From the NCBI RefSeq assembly GCF_040802235.1, contig NC_133169.1:42911034-42975033 (forward strand): a DNA stretch of 64,000 bases. Reading direction: 5' to 3'. This stretch comes from Manis javanica. Taxonomy: Eukaryota; Chordata; Mammalia; Pholidota; Manidae. Shown one piece after another: positions 47,100 to 59,870 of the stretch. The translations under genes and the position numbers were made by a program. The notes under the pieces are model-generated. The model did no database searches, was not told where the DNA came from, and saw only the letters and a program-made list of their open reading frames with translations. The stretch's first letter is position 1. Each line of letters starts with the position of its first letter.

Positions 47100-47690
47100 T
47101 AAAGAACATATTCAAGGTCAATTAATATATGACAAAGAAGGTAAGAATATAACAATGGGGAAAAGACATGTCTCTTCAATTAATGATATTGGGAAAACTT
47201 AACAGTATATGCAATACAATTAAGTTGGATTACTGTCTAACTCTGTACACAGAAGTAAACTGAAAATGGATAAAAAACCTAAATTTAATAGATGAAACTG
47301 TAAACCTCAGAGAGGGAAACATGCAAAAATCTCTTAAACATAAGCATGATAATTTTCTCTGACATGTTTCCCTCAGCAACACAGCAAAAGCAAAAGAAAT
47401 CCAGTGGGACTACATTGAACTAAAAGTCTTTTATACAGCGAAGGAAAGCATCAACAAATCAAAAAGGTAACCTACAATATGGTAGAATATATTCATAGAT
47501 TATATAGCCAATAGGGAGTTAACATCCAAAATATATAAAGAACTCAAATGATCAACACCACATAAAAAAGTAACCCAATTAAAAAGTGGGCAAAAGTCTC
47601 GAATAGGCATTTTTTTAAATAAAGACATACAGATGGTCAACAGACACATGAAAAAATGCTGTGCATTGCTAATCACAAGAAATGCAAATT
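47100..47690 (+). mobile_element. L1 ORF2 internal fragment
   Basis: Diverged ORF2 sequence with recognisable AAAATGGATAAAAAACCTAA, then CATCCAAAATATATAAAGAA and CAGATGGTCAACAGACACA motifs. It lacks both the 5' end and the 3' tail. Confidence 0.75.
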
Positions 47691-48711
47691 AACTCACGTG
47701 GTTATGAGAAGCGCACACAGCTCAGGAAGAGATGAAAGGCATTGTCAAGCATAGTTAAATATTTTACACCAGTTACTATATTAAAGAAGAGCTGTCAGGT
47801 ATTTCATGTCTGAGCATGCAACCAAAATCCAGAATGTGGAAGCCAAATTGATGATTAATAGTGGAGATAAAATAAAGTAAGCTTCAATCTATAAATCTGA
47901 GATAAAATGAGATATGTCATTGAAAACAGCTGAAGAAAACTAACTTTTATAGCTTTAACCTAAACATGCATGCAAACACATACACATTTTCAGGGTAATA
48001 TGTTTTTCTATATATAATATGAGTATACTCTCACTATCTGCTCTTTAAAATATACACTTATTTGTTTAACCTCTGTTAAGAATATTTTATTAATATTTAA
48101 TTAATTAAGAAATGATCTAATTTGGGGTCTTTCCTAGCCAATGACCTGATTTCTACATGTGGTGATAGGTTTCTACATTAGCCAAGTAGCCTGTCTCAGA
48201 AAAGAAAAACTTCCCCTTACATTGTTTTCTGCAGCATGACATAAATGGCCACAACTAATTTCAAAGAAGACTGAAGAAGATTGCATCTTTGTGTCCAAGA
48301 GACAAAAGAATTAAGTTATTAAAAAATGAACTCCATCTCTGTTTCAAAATACAGTCAAGAGTGGATTAAGAACACTCATTTTGAGTATATGAAGATGTTA
48401 ATGACACATACAATAAATCAAGTTGTATTAATAGTTTATAGTGGTGACTATAAAATATTCTTTATAGTATGTTCTCCATAGTTTCCATCCTGTTGTAAAG
48501 ATGTGAATGCAACATATGCAGTATAGTTTGCATCACTAGCTTGGAGGATACCTTAATGTTCACTGGAATGATGGTTTAATACAGCAGTTTTGAAGCTTTT
48601 ATAAACAAAATTTTAATACATGATATTATAGTTCTTCATTGCTTTTCTAACCTATTTGGCTTCAGGTCAAACAGTTGATTTTAATTCATTAAGGGAAGGA
48701 ATGAGACATCA
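47691..48711. other. AT-rich intergenic stretch
   Basis: Nothing recognised; lies upstream of an OR pseudogene. Confidence 0.35.
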
Positions 48712-49470
48712 GGGATGGATTTATTCTTCCGGACTCTCCCTGACAGGAAACACTGTGACATCTTGATCGTTGTGATCACGCTGATCTGTGCTGTTGCCCT
48801 CACTGGGAACTCAGCTCTGATTCCCCTTATGCTGGTGGATTCCCATGTCCACATGCTCATACACTTCCTTCTCATCCGGCTGTCCCTCATCAACTTGTTC
48901 ATCTCCAACTGTGTCCCCAACATGGCCACTGAATTTACTCAGGGAATAAAAATATCACAAATATAGCCTGTGGTTCCTAATATTTTTCTTCCTTATGCTG
49001 GGAGGAGCAGAGTGTATTCTCCTGACTCTCATGGACTCTCATGGCCTGTGATTACTGTGCAGCCATCTGTCACGCACTGAGGTACCCAGTCAACATGAGC
49101 ACGGGGGTCTGCCAAATGATGGGGTGTTCTAAATTCTCTAGAACAGACTGAATATACTATGCAGTTATCTACATGTAGTTACAAGGAGATAGATGATTAC
49201 TTCCATTAAGTTATAGCTATTCTGAAGTTCTCCTGTGAGGATACCTCTTCCTGTAGGTTTGCAGGACTTGTGTTAGGCGTTGTGCCACTCTTTATTCCCT
49301 TTGGAGTCATCTTTACCTCCTACCCACCATCTTACACGAATTCCCCCAAGAGGAGAAACAAAGCCTGGGCACATGCTCCCACCGCCTGATAGTAGTAAGC
49401 CTGGTTTATGGCCGTATCATCTCACCTACATGATTCCTGGTTTCTCACATAGGCATATTTAGGACCAGGC
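48712..49470 (+). pseudogene. Olfactory receptor pseudogene, family 2-like
   Basis: Helix 1 (ICAVALTGNSALIPLML) and helix 2 (FLLIRLSLINLFISN) read openly from 48715. A stop at 48964-48966 follows. A 10-bp tandem duplication, GACTCTCATG at 49024-49033 and again at 49034-49043, shifts the frame just before the position of the MAYDRY box. The intracellular-loop-2 region continues (CHALRYPVNMS in another frame near 49070). The middle is badly eroded, helix 5 reappears near 49275-49325 (VPLFIPFGVIFTSY), and helix 7 is not seen. It was a class II odorant receptor, probably family 2. Confidence 0.8.
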
Positions 49471-49950
49471 AGTACCAGTGTTTTTTTTTCTTTTTTTCAA
49501 ACATTCATCCTGTGTTGAACCCATTTATTATAGCTCAAGAGACAAGGATGTTTTGACGGTATTGAAATAGGTATTGGAACGGCTTTTTGTTACATAGTGA
49601 AAATGCATATTTTAATTTAAAAGTCTAATGAATAGTATGAATTTGACAAATCAATAGCTGTCCATGATCTTTAAGTTACCTGCCTTCTAACATTTACAAT
49701 CCACTTTGATTTCTGGGAATTCTAAGTGACTGAAGTGTGACATAAGTTTTACTATATGACATTAACATTCATAAAATTCAGTTAGAAATGTGTGTTATAA
49801 ATTCCTGTTACATTGTTTCTCACTCTCTTGTTTTAATATTTGAATTATGAATTGCAAATGCTTTGGGTGCAGATGTGATGTCTTCTATATCAGATGTATC
49901 TTCCCTGGTGTTCACATTAGAAATATGCATTAATATAAATGGAGATATAA
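49471..49950. other. AT-rich spacer
   Basis: Nothing recognised. Confidence 0.35.
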
Positions 49951-49954
49951 GGGC

Positions 49955-50140
49955 AAAATGAAGAATATAGTCGATGTTTCTATAACATTTTTTTATGTTG
50001 ACAGGTAGTAACTGCACGAGTTGGGGTGAGGATTTAATAATATGAGTAACTTTTGAATTACTATGTTTTACACTTGAAATGTACATAATATTGTATATCA
50101 ACTATACTTCATTTAAAAATATAAATAAATAAATAGATAA
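49955..50140 (+). mobile_element. L1 3' tail fragment
   Basis: Only the terminal part: GTTGGGGTGAGGATTTAATA, an ATAATATTGTATATCAAC motif, and a tail that has expanded into AAAT/GATA repeats. Confidence 0.8.
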
Positions 50141-50168
50141 AAAGATAGAAAAATAGATAATAGATAGG

Positions 50169-50214
<46 letters not shown>
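50141..50214 (+). repeat. (GATA)n microsatellite
   Basis: About 12 clean GATA units at 50167-50214, preceded by imperfect units grown from the L1 tail. Confidence 0.95.
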
Positions 50215-50217
<3 letters not shown>

Positions 50218-50915
50218 AATGGTCATATAACAGTTTCTTCTGAAAAGAATAATAAAATATCCTGGCTTGTGAATTAAATCACAAATAAATGTCATTTCAT
50301 TTGATAATTACTCACCAATTTTTGCTTTAAAACATGTTAAATGGAATACTTTAAAATAATTTGTACAGTGCATATCACAATTAAGTTAAAAAATTAATAA
50401 AGAACAATTAATTGTTAAGTAGAAGGCATATTTTATTGTAAAATTTATTTGAGCAGATAGACCAATGTTTATATGTTAATGGGAATATGTTACTTAGAAC
50501 AACAATTTCAGTAAACTGCTTCACCAATTTGTGTACAGATATTCTGTGTTATGGGTGGTGATTGTTTTACTCTCCCTCCATGTTCTGCACAGTAACCCTG
50601 TTTTTCTGCCTTGTATGCTTCCCCCGATCATCTCATCTGAGAACACTCTGTCCCTTCTTTGGGAAGTAGTTCCTTTCCAAGTCTACCCGTACATCTATTG
50701 AGCCCATAAGTTTCCCTGGAATTATCTCAGTTGTTCTCATTTTGGCCATTCTCTAGGACTTGGTAGTTTTAAATGAAGATTAAACATACAAACTCTTGTA
50801 AAAATTTTCTCCTCTCATGCTCTCACTGGCCTCCACCTCCCTCTTCTCAGTCTCTGAATATTAGAAAAAATATGTATACCATACAAGTAATAAACTCATT
50901 CTATAAATTTACACA
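50215..50915. other. Intergenic stretch
   Basis: Nothing recognised. Confidence 0.35.
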
Positions 50916-50919
50916 AAGA

Positions 50920-51535
50920 AAACAAAATCTCTAATTCAAAAAGATATATGCACCCCCTATGTTTATTGCCACATTATTTTACAATAACCAAGGTATGGAA
51001 GCAACCAAAGTGTCTGTCAATAGGTGAATAGAAAAAGAAGAGGCAGTACATATATACAAGGGAATATTATTCACCCAATAAAAAGGAATTATGCCATTTG
51101 TGACAATATGAATAGACCTAGAGGGTACTATGCTTAGTGAAATAAGCCAGGTAGAGAAAGAAAAATACAATGTTTTACTTATAAGTGGAATCTGAAAGCA
51201 AAAGGAAACAAAATGAACAAAACAGCAGTAGACTCGTAGACACTGAGAAGTGCCTGGTAGTTTCCATGTGTGAGGGGTTGGAGTCAGTGGGTGGGGTGGG
51301 TAAAGGGAATAAAAAGACAAAATCTCAAACATAATATAAATTAGTCATTGTGGTGAGAGTACAGTGTAGAGAATATACTCAATAATTATATAACATCTTT
51401 GATAATCACAGGTAGTAAGTACAGTCGTTGGGGTGAGGATTTACCAGTGTATGTAACTGTTGAATCACTGTGTTATGTAGTTGAAACCAGTATAATATTG
51501 TCCATTCACTATGCTTCAATAAAAAAAAAGAAGTA
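50920..51535 (+). mobile_element. 5'-truncated L1
   Basis: Last part of ORF2 (AAGCAACCAAAGTGTCTGTC; GAATATTATTCACCCAATAA) plus the full 3' untranslated region and an A-rich tail at 51521-51530. Confidence 0.85.
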
Positions 51536-51569
51536 CAAGTTTCCTGTTATAAAATAAATTCATGGGGAA

Positions 51570-51810
51570 GCAATAGACAGGTTAGTAACTATAGTCAATA
51601 GTATTGTATTACAGATCTGAAAGAGGCTAAAAAATAAATCTTAAACATACACATTACAAGGGAAAATGTGTACTTTGTATAAATGTAACAGAGTGTAACT
51701 AGACTTACTGTGGTGCTCATTTCACAATGTGCACAAATGTGGACTTGTTATCTTGTACACCTGCAAGTAATGTTTTATGTCAATTATACTACAACAAAAA
51801 TAATAAAATA
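51570..51810 (+). mobile_element. L1 3' fragment of an older subfamily
   Basis: TAGTCAATAGTATTGTATTA, a CTTACTGTGGTGCTCATTTC motif, then a TACAACAAAAATAATAAAA tail. This is a different, older tail type from its left neighbour. Confidence 0.65.
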
Positions 51811-51829
51811 TGTAGTAATAAAGTTAACA

Positions 51830-53064
51830 AGGATCTATATGATGAAATACCATAAATGACTGATGAAAGAAGTTGAAAATGACACAAATTAAAAGATTTC
51901 CCATATTCATGGTTCAGAAGAGGTAATGATGTTAAAATGTCAATATGTATATTTCATGCAAACCTTATCAAAATTCTAATGGTAATTTTTGCAGAATTAA
52001 AAAATCCTAAAATTCATGGGAATCACAGATTACCCTAAACATCTAAAGTAATGTTGAGAAAGAAGCACATGGCGGAGACATCACACTTCCTGATTTCAAA
52101 AACTATATTAATAACCAAAACAATGGTACTAACATTAAAATAAATGCACAAATAAGTGGAACAGACCCAAGAGCGCAGAAATATGCCAATGCATATCTGT
52201 CCAGTAATAGTTGACACAGGAGCTAAGATTACTTAAGAAAAATATAGTATCTTCAATAAATGGTATCTTGAATACTGGATATTCATGCACAACCGAATAA
52301 AACTGGACTCTACCTTACACCACATATGGAAGTTAACTGGAAATGTATTAAAGATCTTAATATAGCATCTAAGGCCATAAAACACCTAGAAGACAATATA
52401 GAGGAAAAGCAACTTACCATTAGTGTTGGCAGTGGTTTATTTTGGATATGTCACCAAAGGCATAAGCAACAAAAGCAAAAAATCAACAAGTTCTGCATCA
52501 AACCAAAAAGCAAAGCACAGAAAAAATAAAAATAAAAAAAATAAATGGAAAGGCAACCAACCAAAAAGAGAAGCATTTTCAAAGCATATATTGGATGAGA
52601 GGTTAATATTCAAAATACATATGCAACTCATAATTCAGTAGCAAAAATACAAACCCAATTTAAAAAATGAGAAAGAACCTGAATAGATATTTTCCCATAG
52701 GCTAAAGTAAATCATCAGGGACATGAAAATCACAACCACAATGAGACATCATCTCACATTTGTTAGAATGGCTATCATCAAAAAGGAAAAAGATAACAAG
52801 TGTTGGTGAGGGTGTGGAGAAAAGAGGGTCACAAAACTTGTATACTGTTGGTGCTAATGTAAGTTGATACATACAGTATGGCAAACTATGGAATTTCCTC
52901 AAATATTTAAAAATACAATTTGATCCATCACTACAGCTTATGGAAATTTAAATCAGGACTTCAAAGAGATATCTGTACACACGTTTACTGCAGTATTATT
53001 CACTGTGGCAAACACTTGGAAATAACCTAAGTTTCTGTCCATGGTTAATGGATAAAAAATGTGG

Positions 53065-53136
<72 letters not shown>

Positions 53137-53456
53137 AATAAGTTAGAATAAAGAAGGAAACCCTGCCTTTTGTCATATTTGTTAACTTTGTGGGCATTAT
53201 GTTAAAGGAAAGTCAGAGCAAGAGCAATGTTACATGAGCTCACTTATGTGTGAATCCTCAAGAAGGCAAACTCAAATCAGAGGTAGATCACCAGGGGCTG
53301 AGGGGTGGGGAAATTGGGAGATACTGTTTAAAGGGTGCAAAATTTCAGTTATAAGATGACTGAGTTTTGGAATCACATGCACAATATGGTAACTACTTTT
53401 AATACATTAGTGTACACTTGATAGTTACTGAGATTGTATCTTAAATGTTCTCACCA
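51830..53456 (+). mobile_element. Older L1, ORF2 and 3' region
   Basis: About 1.6 kb of diverged ORF2 (AACCAAAACAATGGTACTAA near 52120; AATGAGACATCATCTCACAT near 52740) running into 3' untranslated region. It is interrupted by a (TA)n array and has many stops. Confidence 0.78.
53069..53132 (+). repeat. (TA)n microsatellite
   Basis: About 32 TA units inside the older L1, at the position where other copies have a short alternating TA/CA run. Confidence 0.97.
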
Positions 53457-53457
53457 T

Positions 53458-53491
53458 ACACACAACCACACACACACACACACACACACAA
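53458..53491 (+). repeat. (CA)n microsatellite
   Basis: Imperfect then pure CA units at the 3' end of the L1. Confidence 0.93.
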
Positions 53492-54049
53492 GGTAACTAC
53501 GGGAGGGAAAGCATGTTTCAACTCCCCTTAATGGTGAGTAATTCATAATACATAAGCATATCAAGTAATTGTTATATATCTCAAACTTATACAATGTTAT
53601 AGATTGAATTACACTTAATAAATTTGGAAAAATTATAGATAAAATATCTACATAAGTACAAAATAGCAGAAAAATAGGAAGACGTGAATATAAAATGAAA
53701 AAATACTATATTTACACAGCTTAATGTCCAAACTTGTAATGAGGTAACAAATTAACAGAATGTGTTGTGTAAGAATAAAAAAGTTGAAAAAGGGAAAAAA
53801 CTCTTTAATTGCCCCATACAGAGGCCTCATTGAGACAAAGCTGACACTGAAAGTTTTTTCTGCAGTTCTGGGTTGATTTGGAGTGATTTTATGTAGCACA
53901 TGTAAAAATTGGTTTCAAAGGGACTATAGAACTAACATGGCAGAATATCTTCATGAATTTTTGTAGGCATAAATATTTATTAAGTTCAAAGTGAAATATG
54001 AAATTTTATACATTCATCTTTCTTTCTAAAAGTTTGTTTTCTGCTCACC
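53492..54049. other. AT-rich spacer
   Basis: Nothing recognised. Confidence 0.3.
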
Positions 54050-54900
54050 ATTAGAAGAAAAAATATAAGCTAAAATATAAGTATATGGGAAGATACTTGC
54101 TTTACATATCTTGGGTAAACAACTGGTATCCAAAAAACATAAAGAATTCCAACAAATCAATGAGTAGAGGGTTAGCTGTCCCTCCCCACCCTAAAAAAAT
54201 ACTGGCAGACGGTTACATATGATATCCAATATCTAATAACCATATAAAATGTGATACAGAAAACTCTTTCAGAAAAAGAAAAATGAAACTACAATGGAAA
54301 ACTACTCACTGTAATGGCTAAAATTAAAAAAGGACAGACAATACCAAGGCTGGCAAGGATGTGCAACAACTTGCATGTAAGTTGGCATAAAAATTTTGGG
54401 GAAAATGTTTGATATTATGTGGTACAGCTCAACATTTTTGTAACATCATCCAATAACTCCACTACGGTCTTTTCCAAACAGAACCGAAGGTTGAGTCCAT
54501 TAAATGACAGATACAGAAATGCTGACAGCAGTTTAATCCACAGTAGCTCCTAACCAGAAACAAACCAAATGCCTATCAAGAGCAGAATTAATAAGTAAGT
54601 ATAATATATTAATAGCATGACATATAACATAATATTGAGCAGGAATGTATAAGGGATAAACACAACAATATGGATGAGTCTCCAAAATATTATTAGGCCA
54701 AAGAAGTATGATACAATTAAGAATAATATATTAAAGTTGAATACCTTTTTGGAGATATTGATTGGAAGGAAGAAAAAGGGAGACTCCAGAGTTCTGGAAT
54801 ACTCTACATCTTGATCTTCATCATAGTTACATAGGCATTACATATGTAAAATTAACCAAGCTGTACACTTGAGATTTAAATTTACTGTATGAACTAAAAA
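54050..54900 (+). mobile_element. Very old L1-like fragment
   Basis: Degraded sequence in ORF2 and 3' order: CAACAAATCAATGAGTAGAG; GGCTAAAATTAAAAAAGGAC; ACAACTTGCATGTAAGTTGG; then a GTACACTTGAGATTTAAATT motif. Divergence is clearly greater than in neighbours. Confidence 0.55.
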
Positions 54901-55039
54901 CTACCAAGTGTAAGTAAATTACCCCTTGAAGGAGATTTATTCAAAATAACTCCCCACATCACACAACCTTACCACTCATGCTCTCTGATATACTGCCTCT
55001 ACATTTTCTAGACATCTGTGAAAAACATATCAGCAGTAA

Positions 55040-56030
55040 TTTTGGAAAATTTTTCTGAACTCAACACCAAAAATACCAAATAATCCAACTAAAAATGGGT
55101 AGAGAACAGGAACAGACATTTTGCCAAGGTGGCCAACAGGCACATGAAAAGATACTCCACATTGTTAATTATAAGTGAAATACAAATAAATACCACAATG
55201 AGTTACCACCTCACACTAGTTTAGAATGGCGGATACCCAAAGGACAAGAAATAAGAAGTGTTGGAGAGGATATGGAGAAAAGGGAACCTTCCTCCACTGC
55301 TGGTGGGAATGTAAATTGGTGCCGCCACTACAGAAAGCAGTGTGGAGGTTCCTCAGAAAATGAAAAATAGAAATGCCATACAACCTAGGAACTGACTTCT
55401 AGGAATTTTCTGAAATAAAATAAAATATATTTAAAATGATATGTATGCCCTTAAGTTTACTGCCACATTATTTACAATAGCCAAGATATGGAAGCAACCA
55501 AAGTGTCCATCAACAGATGAACGGGTAAAGAAGATGTGGTTCATATGCACAATGGAATATTATTCAGCCACAAAAAGAAAGAAATCCTCCGTTTTGTAAC
55601 ATGGATGGACTTAGAGGATATTATGCCATATGAAAAAGGCAGACAGAGAAAGACAAATATCATGATTTCACTTATTTTTGGAATCTAAAAACAAAACCGA
55701 GCAAAATGAACGAAACTGCAGTAGACTCACAGACACTGATCAGTGACCGGCGGCCACCACAGGGGAGGATTTGGGGCGGGTGCTGGGCTGCATGGGGGCG
55801 GGAAAGAGACACAGAATCTCAGTCACAATATAAGGTGGTCACAGGAATGGGAGTGTGGCAGAGAGAATACAGCCAGTGGTTCTGTGACAGTTTTCTATGC
55901 TGACAGAGTAACTGCACTAGTTGGGGTGAGGATTTAATAATGTGTGTAACAGTTGCGTCAGAGTCTTGTATACTTGAAACCAATATAATATTGTATATCA
56001 ACTATGTTTCAATTGAAAAAGTAAAAATTT
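55040..56030 (+). mobile_element. 5'-truncated L1
   Basis: Distal ORF2 from about 55095 (GGCCAACAGGCACATGAAAA), GGAATATTATTCAGCCACAA near 55553, the G-rich 3' untranslated block and the GTATATCAACTATGTTTCAA end. Confidence 0.87.
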
Positions 56031-57825
56031 TCCATGTAAAACATTATTAAGGAATTGAGATTGGGATCTCCCAAAGGCATTCAGAACAATAAAGATATGG
56101 ATGCACATAATTTCCAAAGCTATTACTGATTTCATATTTGATTTCATTATGGTCAGATGACTGATCTAAAATATCATTAATATGAATTATATTTTTCTTT
56201 TTACAAGTATATAGTAAATTTTTATTAGAGTGTTGCATTTGCTCTTACATATAATATTCATCTTGTGTTTTTTTCTATGAGTTTATTCCTATAAATTAGG
56301 CTCAGTAGTTGTCCTGTTTAAATATTTTATTCTTATCATATTTAATAGGCTTAATATGCCACTTTCTAATTAATATACTCTAAAATAAACCTTTCTGATG
56401 ATAAATTAACTGGGGATAAAAAGATCTAATTTCCATGACTGACTTTAATTGTGTCAACTTCAACCATCTTAACAGATGAAAATACTTTTGATGGCATAAT
56501 TGACAGAATATTAGCAATTACATTCCTTTTTCTATCTTAATACTGGTTGAGGAGGATAAAAAACAAGGAAAACAAACTCTTACTCTTGTAAAGTTAACTT
56601 CCTTCTCCTCACATCCTCAATTTCTGAGGTTTGTAGTTTACTAGATAATCTCTGTGGATATGAGTCCAGGTTCTACACACACTGGTTAAAATACTACCAT
56701 AAACATGCACATGATATGGGTATTTCCAACTCATTGTGAAGATGGAGATTTCCTACATTGCTGTAAGACATTTGTCTTGGGATTGAAGTCTGTTGAAATA
56801 GTATTTATATCTCAGACTCTCACATTGGATTGTCATTGGCCATGGAAGCTTTTTCAGCAGTTATTCCTCTATGAATGTTTGAAACTGATTTCATCCCTTG
56901 TTTGTTGTAGCTGTAATGAAGTTAGGCTTTGCCATAAAATTTTCTAAGCCAACATGTTATGCATTCGCTGATAACAGTTTGGTTTTGATGATCAGCACTT
57001 TCTGCCCTATCTGTCTGGCTGTGTCCCCCTCTAACAGAAGAAACAGTCATGTTTCTCCTCTTTTCAAAGTCCCCAACACTTGAGAAGTGCCCATATTTAG
57101 AATGAGAAATAGCTCATGAGCTGCACACGTGCAGTGGTAAAGGGACTCACACATCTTTTAAGAAACAGAGGTTGAATCTTACTCAGCTTTGATGGCACAT
57201 TAAAAGTAAGCATGTTTATTATGTATTTGAGTTTATATCAATGGACCTCATATTCATCATTAGTCAACAGAACCTTTAAATATCATTTCTCAACAGTTCT
57301 AAGAAAGAGAATTCAGTTGTGATATAAAACAGATTGGCCATTGCGACTACAACCAGAGTCTGGGGAAATACATATATTTCTCTGTGTGTGTGTACACATA
57401 TATATAACTTAAATAAAAACTTGAATGAATTACAAAGGTGTGCCTTTGAACACCAAGTAAAACAGGCTGGGAGAAAATGTAAAAACCATGACAATATAAC
57501 ACTTACATCTAAGTGGTTCACTTCCCCCTTTCCCATGGGCTTGTATTTTAAATTACTGCTAAAGAGGGTTGTTCTCATTTGTCTGATAGAATTCCTATAC
57601 TTAGTTCTTAGAAACATATGGAATAAAGGCATAGGAAACAATGTTCAAAGTAAATTACTGGAAATAAATAAAATGTGTCAGCTTGGGGGACAAGCTTCAA
57701 AGTCACATTTTAACATTTACTTGATGAGTAACACTGAGAACAATGTGTAATTTTTCTATCCCTCCATTTCCTCATTCAGAAAATGGGATTCAGAGCACTT
57801 ACAGAGTTCTTCAAGAACACAAAAT
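56031..57825. other. Intergenic stretch
   Basis: Overlapping 80- and 61-codon open frames at 56705-57083 show no recognisable domain. The opposed 121- and 138-codon frames at 57276-57750 are mutual shadows in AT-rich DNA and resemble nothing known. I do not call genes here. Confidence 0.3.
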
Positions 57826-57829
57826 AATC

Positions 57830-58390
57830 CATAAAAACTGCTTAGTGTGAGCAACTCAAGTGTCCATAAGTAGAAGAATGGATAAAGGGGTGGTGAACAT
57901 ATACAAGGGAATATTATATTATTCAGCCATAAAGAAGAAAGAAATCCTATTTTTGGCAAAACGGATAGACCTTAAGTGTATTATGCTCAGTGAAATAAGC
58001 CAGGCAGAAAGAGAAATACCACATGATTTCACTTATTTGTGGAACACAAAAGCAAACCAGAACAGAATGAACAAAATAGCAGGAGACTCATAGACACTGA
58101 GAAGTGTCTAGTGGTCACCACGGGGGAGGGGTTAGGTGGGTGGGAGACAGAGGGGGAGGGGATGAAGTGGTGCAGAACCTCAGTGTCACATCAGCTCATC
58201 ACCGGGATGGCAGCGCGGCATCGGTAACACAGCCAGTGATTGTGCAATGTCCTTCTGTGCTGACAGATTCTTATTACACTAGTTGTGGTGAGCATTCAAT
58301 AATGTAGATAACTGTCAGATCCACTATACTGCATACTTGAGACCAATACCAGAGTACATCAACTACACCGCAATAAAATAGTTAACAAAA
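57830..58390 (+). mobile_element. 5'-truncated L1
   Basis: GCAACTCAAGTGTCCATAAG, a TTATTCAGCCATAAAGAAGA box, the G-rich block (CACGGGGGAGGGGT) and a CAATAAAATAG end. Confidence 0.85.
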
Positions 58391-58590
58391 GCCACACAAA
58401 CACAAAACAAATAAATTGTATCTCTCAATACAGTATGGACTCAATTCTTAACAACTTCCTATTATACCAGTCAACAAACTTAACCTTCTCTTTACGTATC
58501 GCTAAAGGAGAGGCAATTACAATATTTTAAAATGTTAGTGACTTCATGAACTTAGATTAATTTGACACTGTGTAAGCTTGAAGAGTGAGT

Positions 58591-59531
58591 TTACATTTGC
58601 TGAGGTTTTAAGTTTGCACATTTCCCCAGCCACATTTTCAAGACTCCCTCGACCTCCCTGTTCCTCAGACTGTAGATGAAGGGCTTCAGCACAGGGGTGA
58701 AGATAGTGTACAATGCTGACAACCTTGTCATGCTTAGCTTAACTGTAGGATTTGGGTCTCATAGATAAATAGAGCAACTCCATAAAACAGTCCCACTACA
58801 GCCAAATGTGAGGAGCATGTGGCAAAAGCCTTTCTGCGGGCTTCTGCAGAACGCATCTGGACAACAGCAGCCAGGATGACCCTATAGGAGGTCAGTATGA
58901 GGGAAAGCGGGATCAGGAGCATTAACACACAGAAGGTGTACATGGTGTACTCAAAGACAGACGTGTCAGCACAAGCCAAATGCACCAGAGTGGGTGCCTC
59001 ACAGAAGAAACGATCAATCTCATGAGCCCTGCAAAATGGGAAGCTAGCTCAGGGTGGCAGCAGCCTGCACGAGCTCATCAGCTGCCCCCAGAAACCAAGA
59101 CTCCCAGGTCATTCTCAGGCATAATCGCCAGCTCATGAGGATTGGGTGTCTCAGGGGGTGGCAAATAGCCACACAGTGGTCATAGGACATGGCTGCCAAG
59201 AGGAAGCACTCACCTCCTCCCACTGTGAGGAGGAAAAATATCTGCACTCCACCGCCAGTGGAAGAGATGGACCTCCTGCCAGTCAAATAGTCAGCAGCTG
59301 TTTTGGGCACAATAGTGGGGACCAGCATCATGTCCATGAGAGAGGCTGGCTCAGCAGGAGGTACATGGGCATGTGTAGCCGGGGGTCCCGGTGAATCAGC
59401 AGGATCATGAGGGCTTTGCCCGTGAAAGGAGCGATGGCTGCTATCAACACCACCGTGGAGAGGAAAAGGTGGCGTTTTGTGTATTTAAAGAGTCCTAGAA
59501 AAATGAAATCTGATGTGCTGTTTCTCTCCAC
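58591..59531 (-). pseudogene. Olfactory receptor pseudogene, family 2-like, nearly full length
   Basis: Reads from the ATG at 59531 (MERNSTSDFIFLGLF) to TAA at 58591-58593, about the normal length for an OR gene. Visible: helix 1 with [17 protein letters not shown], a [16 protein letters not shown] variant of the MAYDRY box, a helix 5/6 region with [15 protein letters not shown], and [10 protein letters not shown] at the end. Breaks: about one base lost near 59330 in helix 2; a 4-bp AGCT duplication near 59040-59047 giving a TAG; a frame change near 58750 before helix 7. The asparagine of the usual PxLNP motif in helix 7 is Lys ([11 protein letters not shown]). Only a few lesions, so inactivation is comparatively recent. 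Confidence 0.9.
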
Positions 59532-59689
59532 GATTTCTGCTTGTGTGACCCTGAAAATGGAAAATTAGAGAACGAAGGGATTTTCATCATCTAAAAACCT
59601 TGGTTTGACATGATGCCCTCTGGGCAATACTGTATATAAAATCCAAGGTCCAGATTCAAACCCTACTTTCCACTTAACGATGGGTTGGA

Positions 59690-59870
59690 ATCACAGCATA
59701 GGGGCTATAGCCAATACTACTACAATTTCTTTGTATGTCGACATATCATAACTATACTTACCATGGTGGGCCTTTTGTAATGTAAATAATTGTTAAACCA
59801 CTATGTTGTATGTGTGAAATCAGTACATTGTAGATTAACTGTATCTTTAAAAAGTGAAAATAAGATCTTT
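59690..59870 (+). mobile_element. Degraded L1 3' tail
   Basis: GTCGACATATCATAACTATA, a CCACTATGTTGTATGTGTGA motif and GTAGATTAACTGTATCTTTA are recognisable L1 tail elements. Confidence 0.55.

Noticed and set aside
50141-50214. Regular short repeats considered as a CRISPR array or satellite
   Set aside because: Simple (GATA)n growth from an L1 poly(A) tail; there are no spacers and this is animal DNA.
57276-57750. Opposed 121- and 138-codon frames
   Set aside because: Overlap each other in AT-rich DNA, no domain, no homology I recognise, no context.
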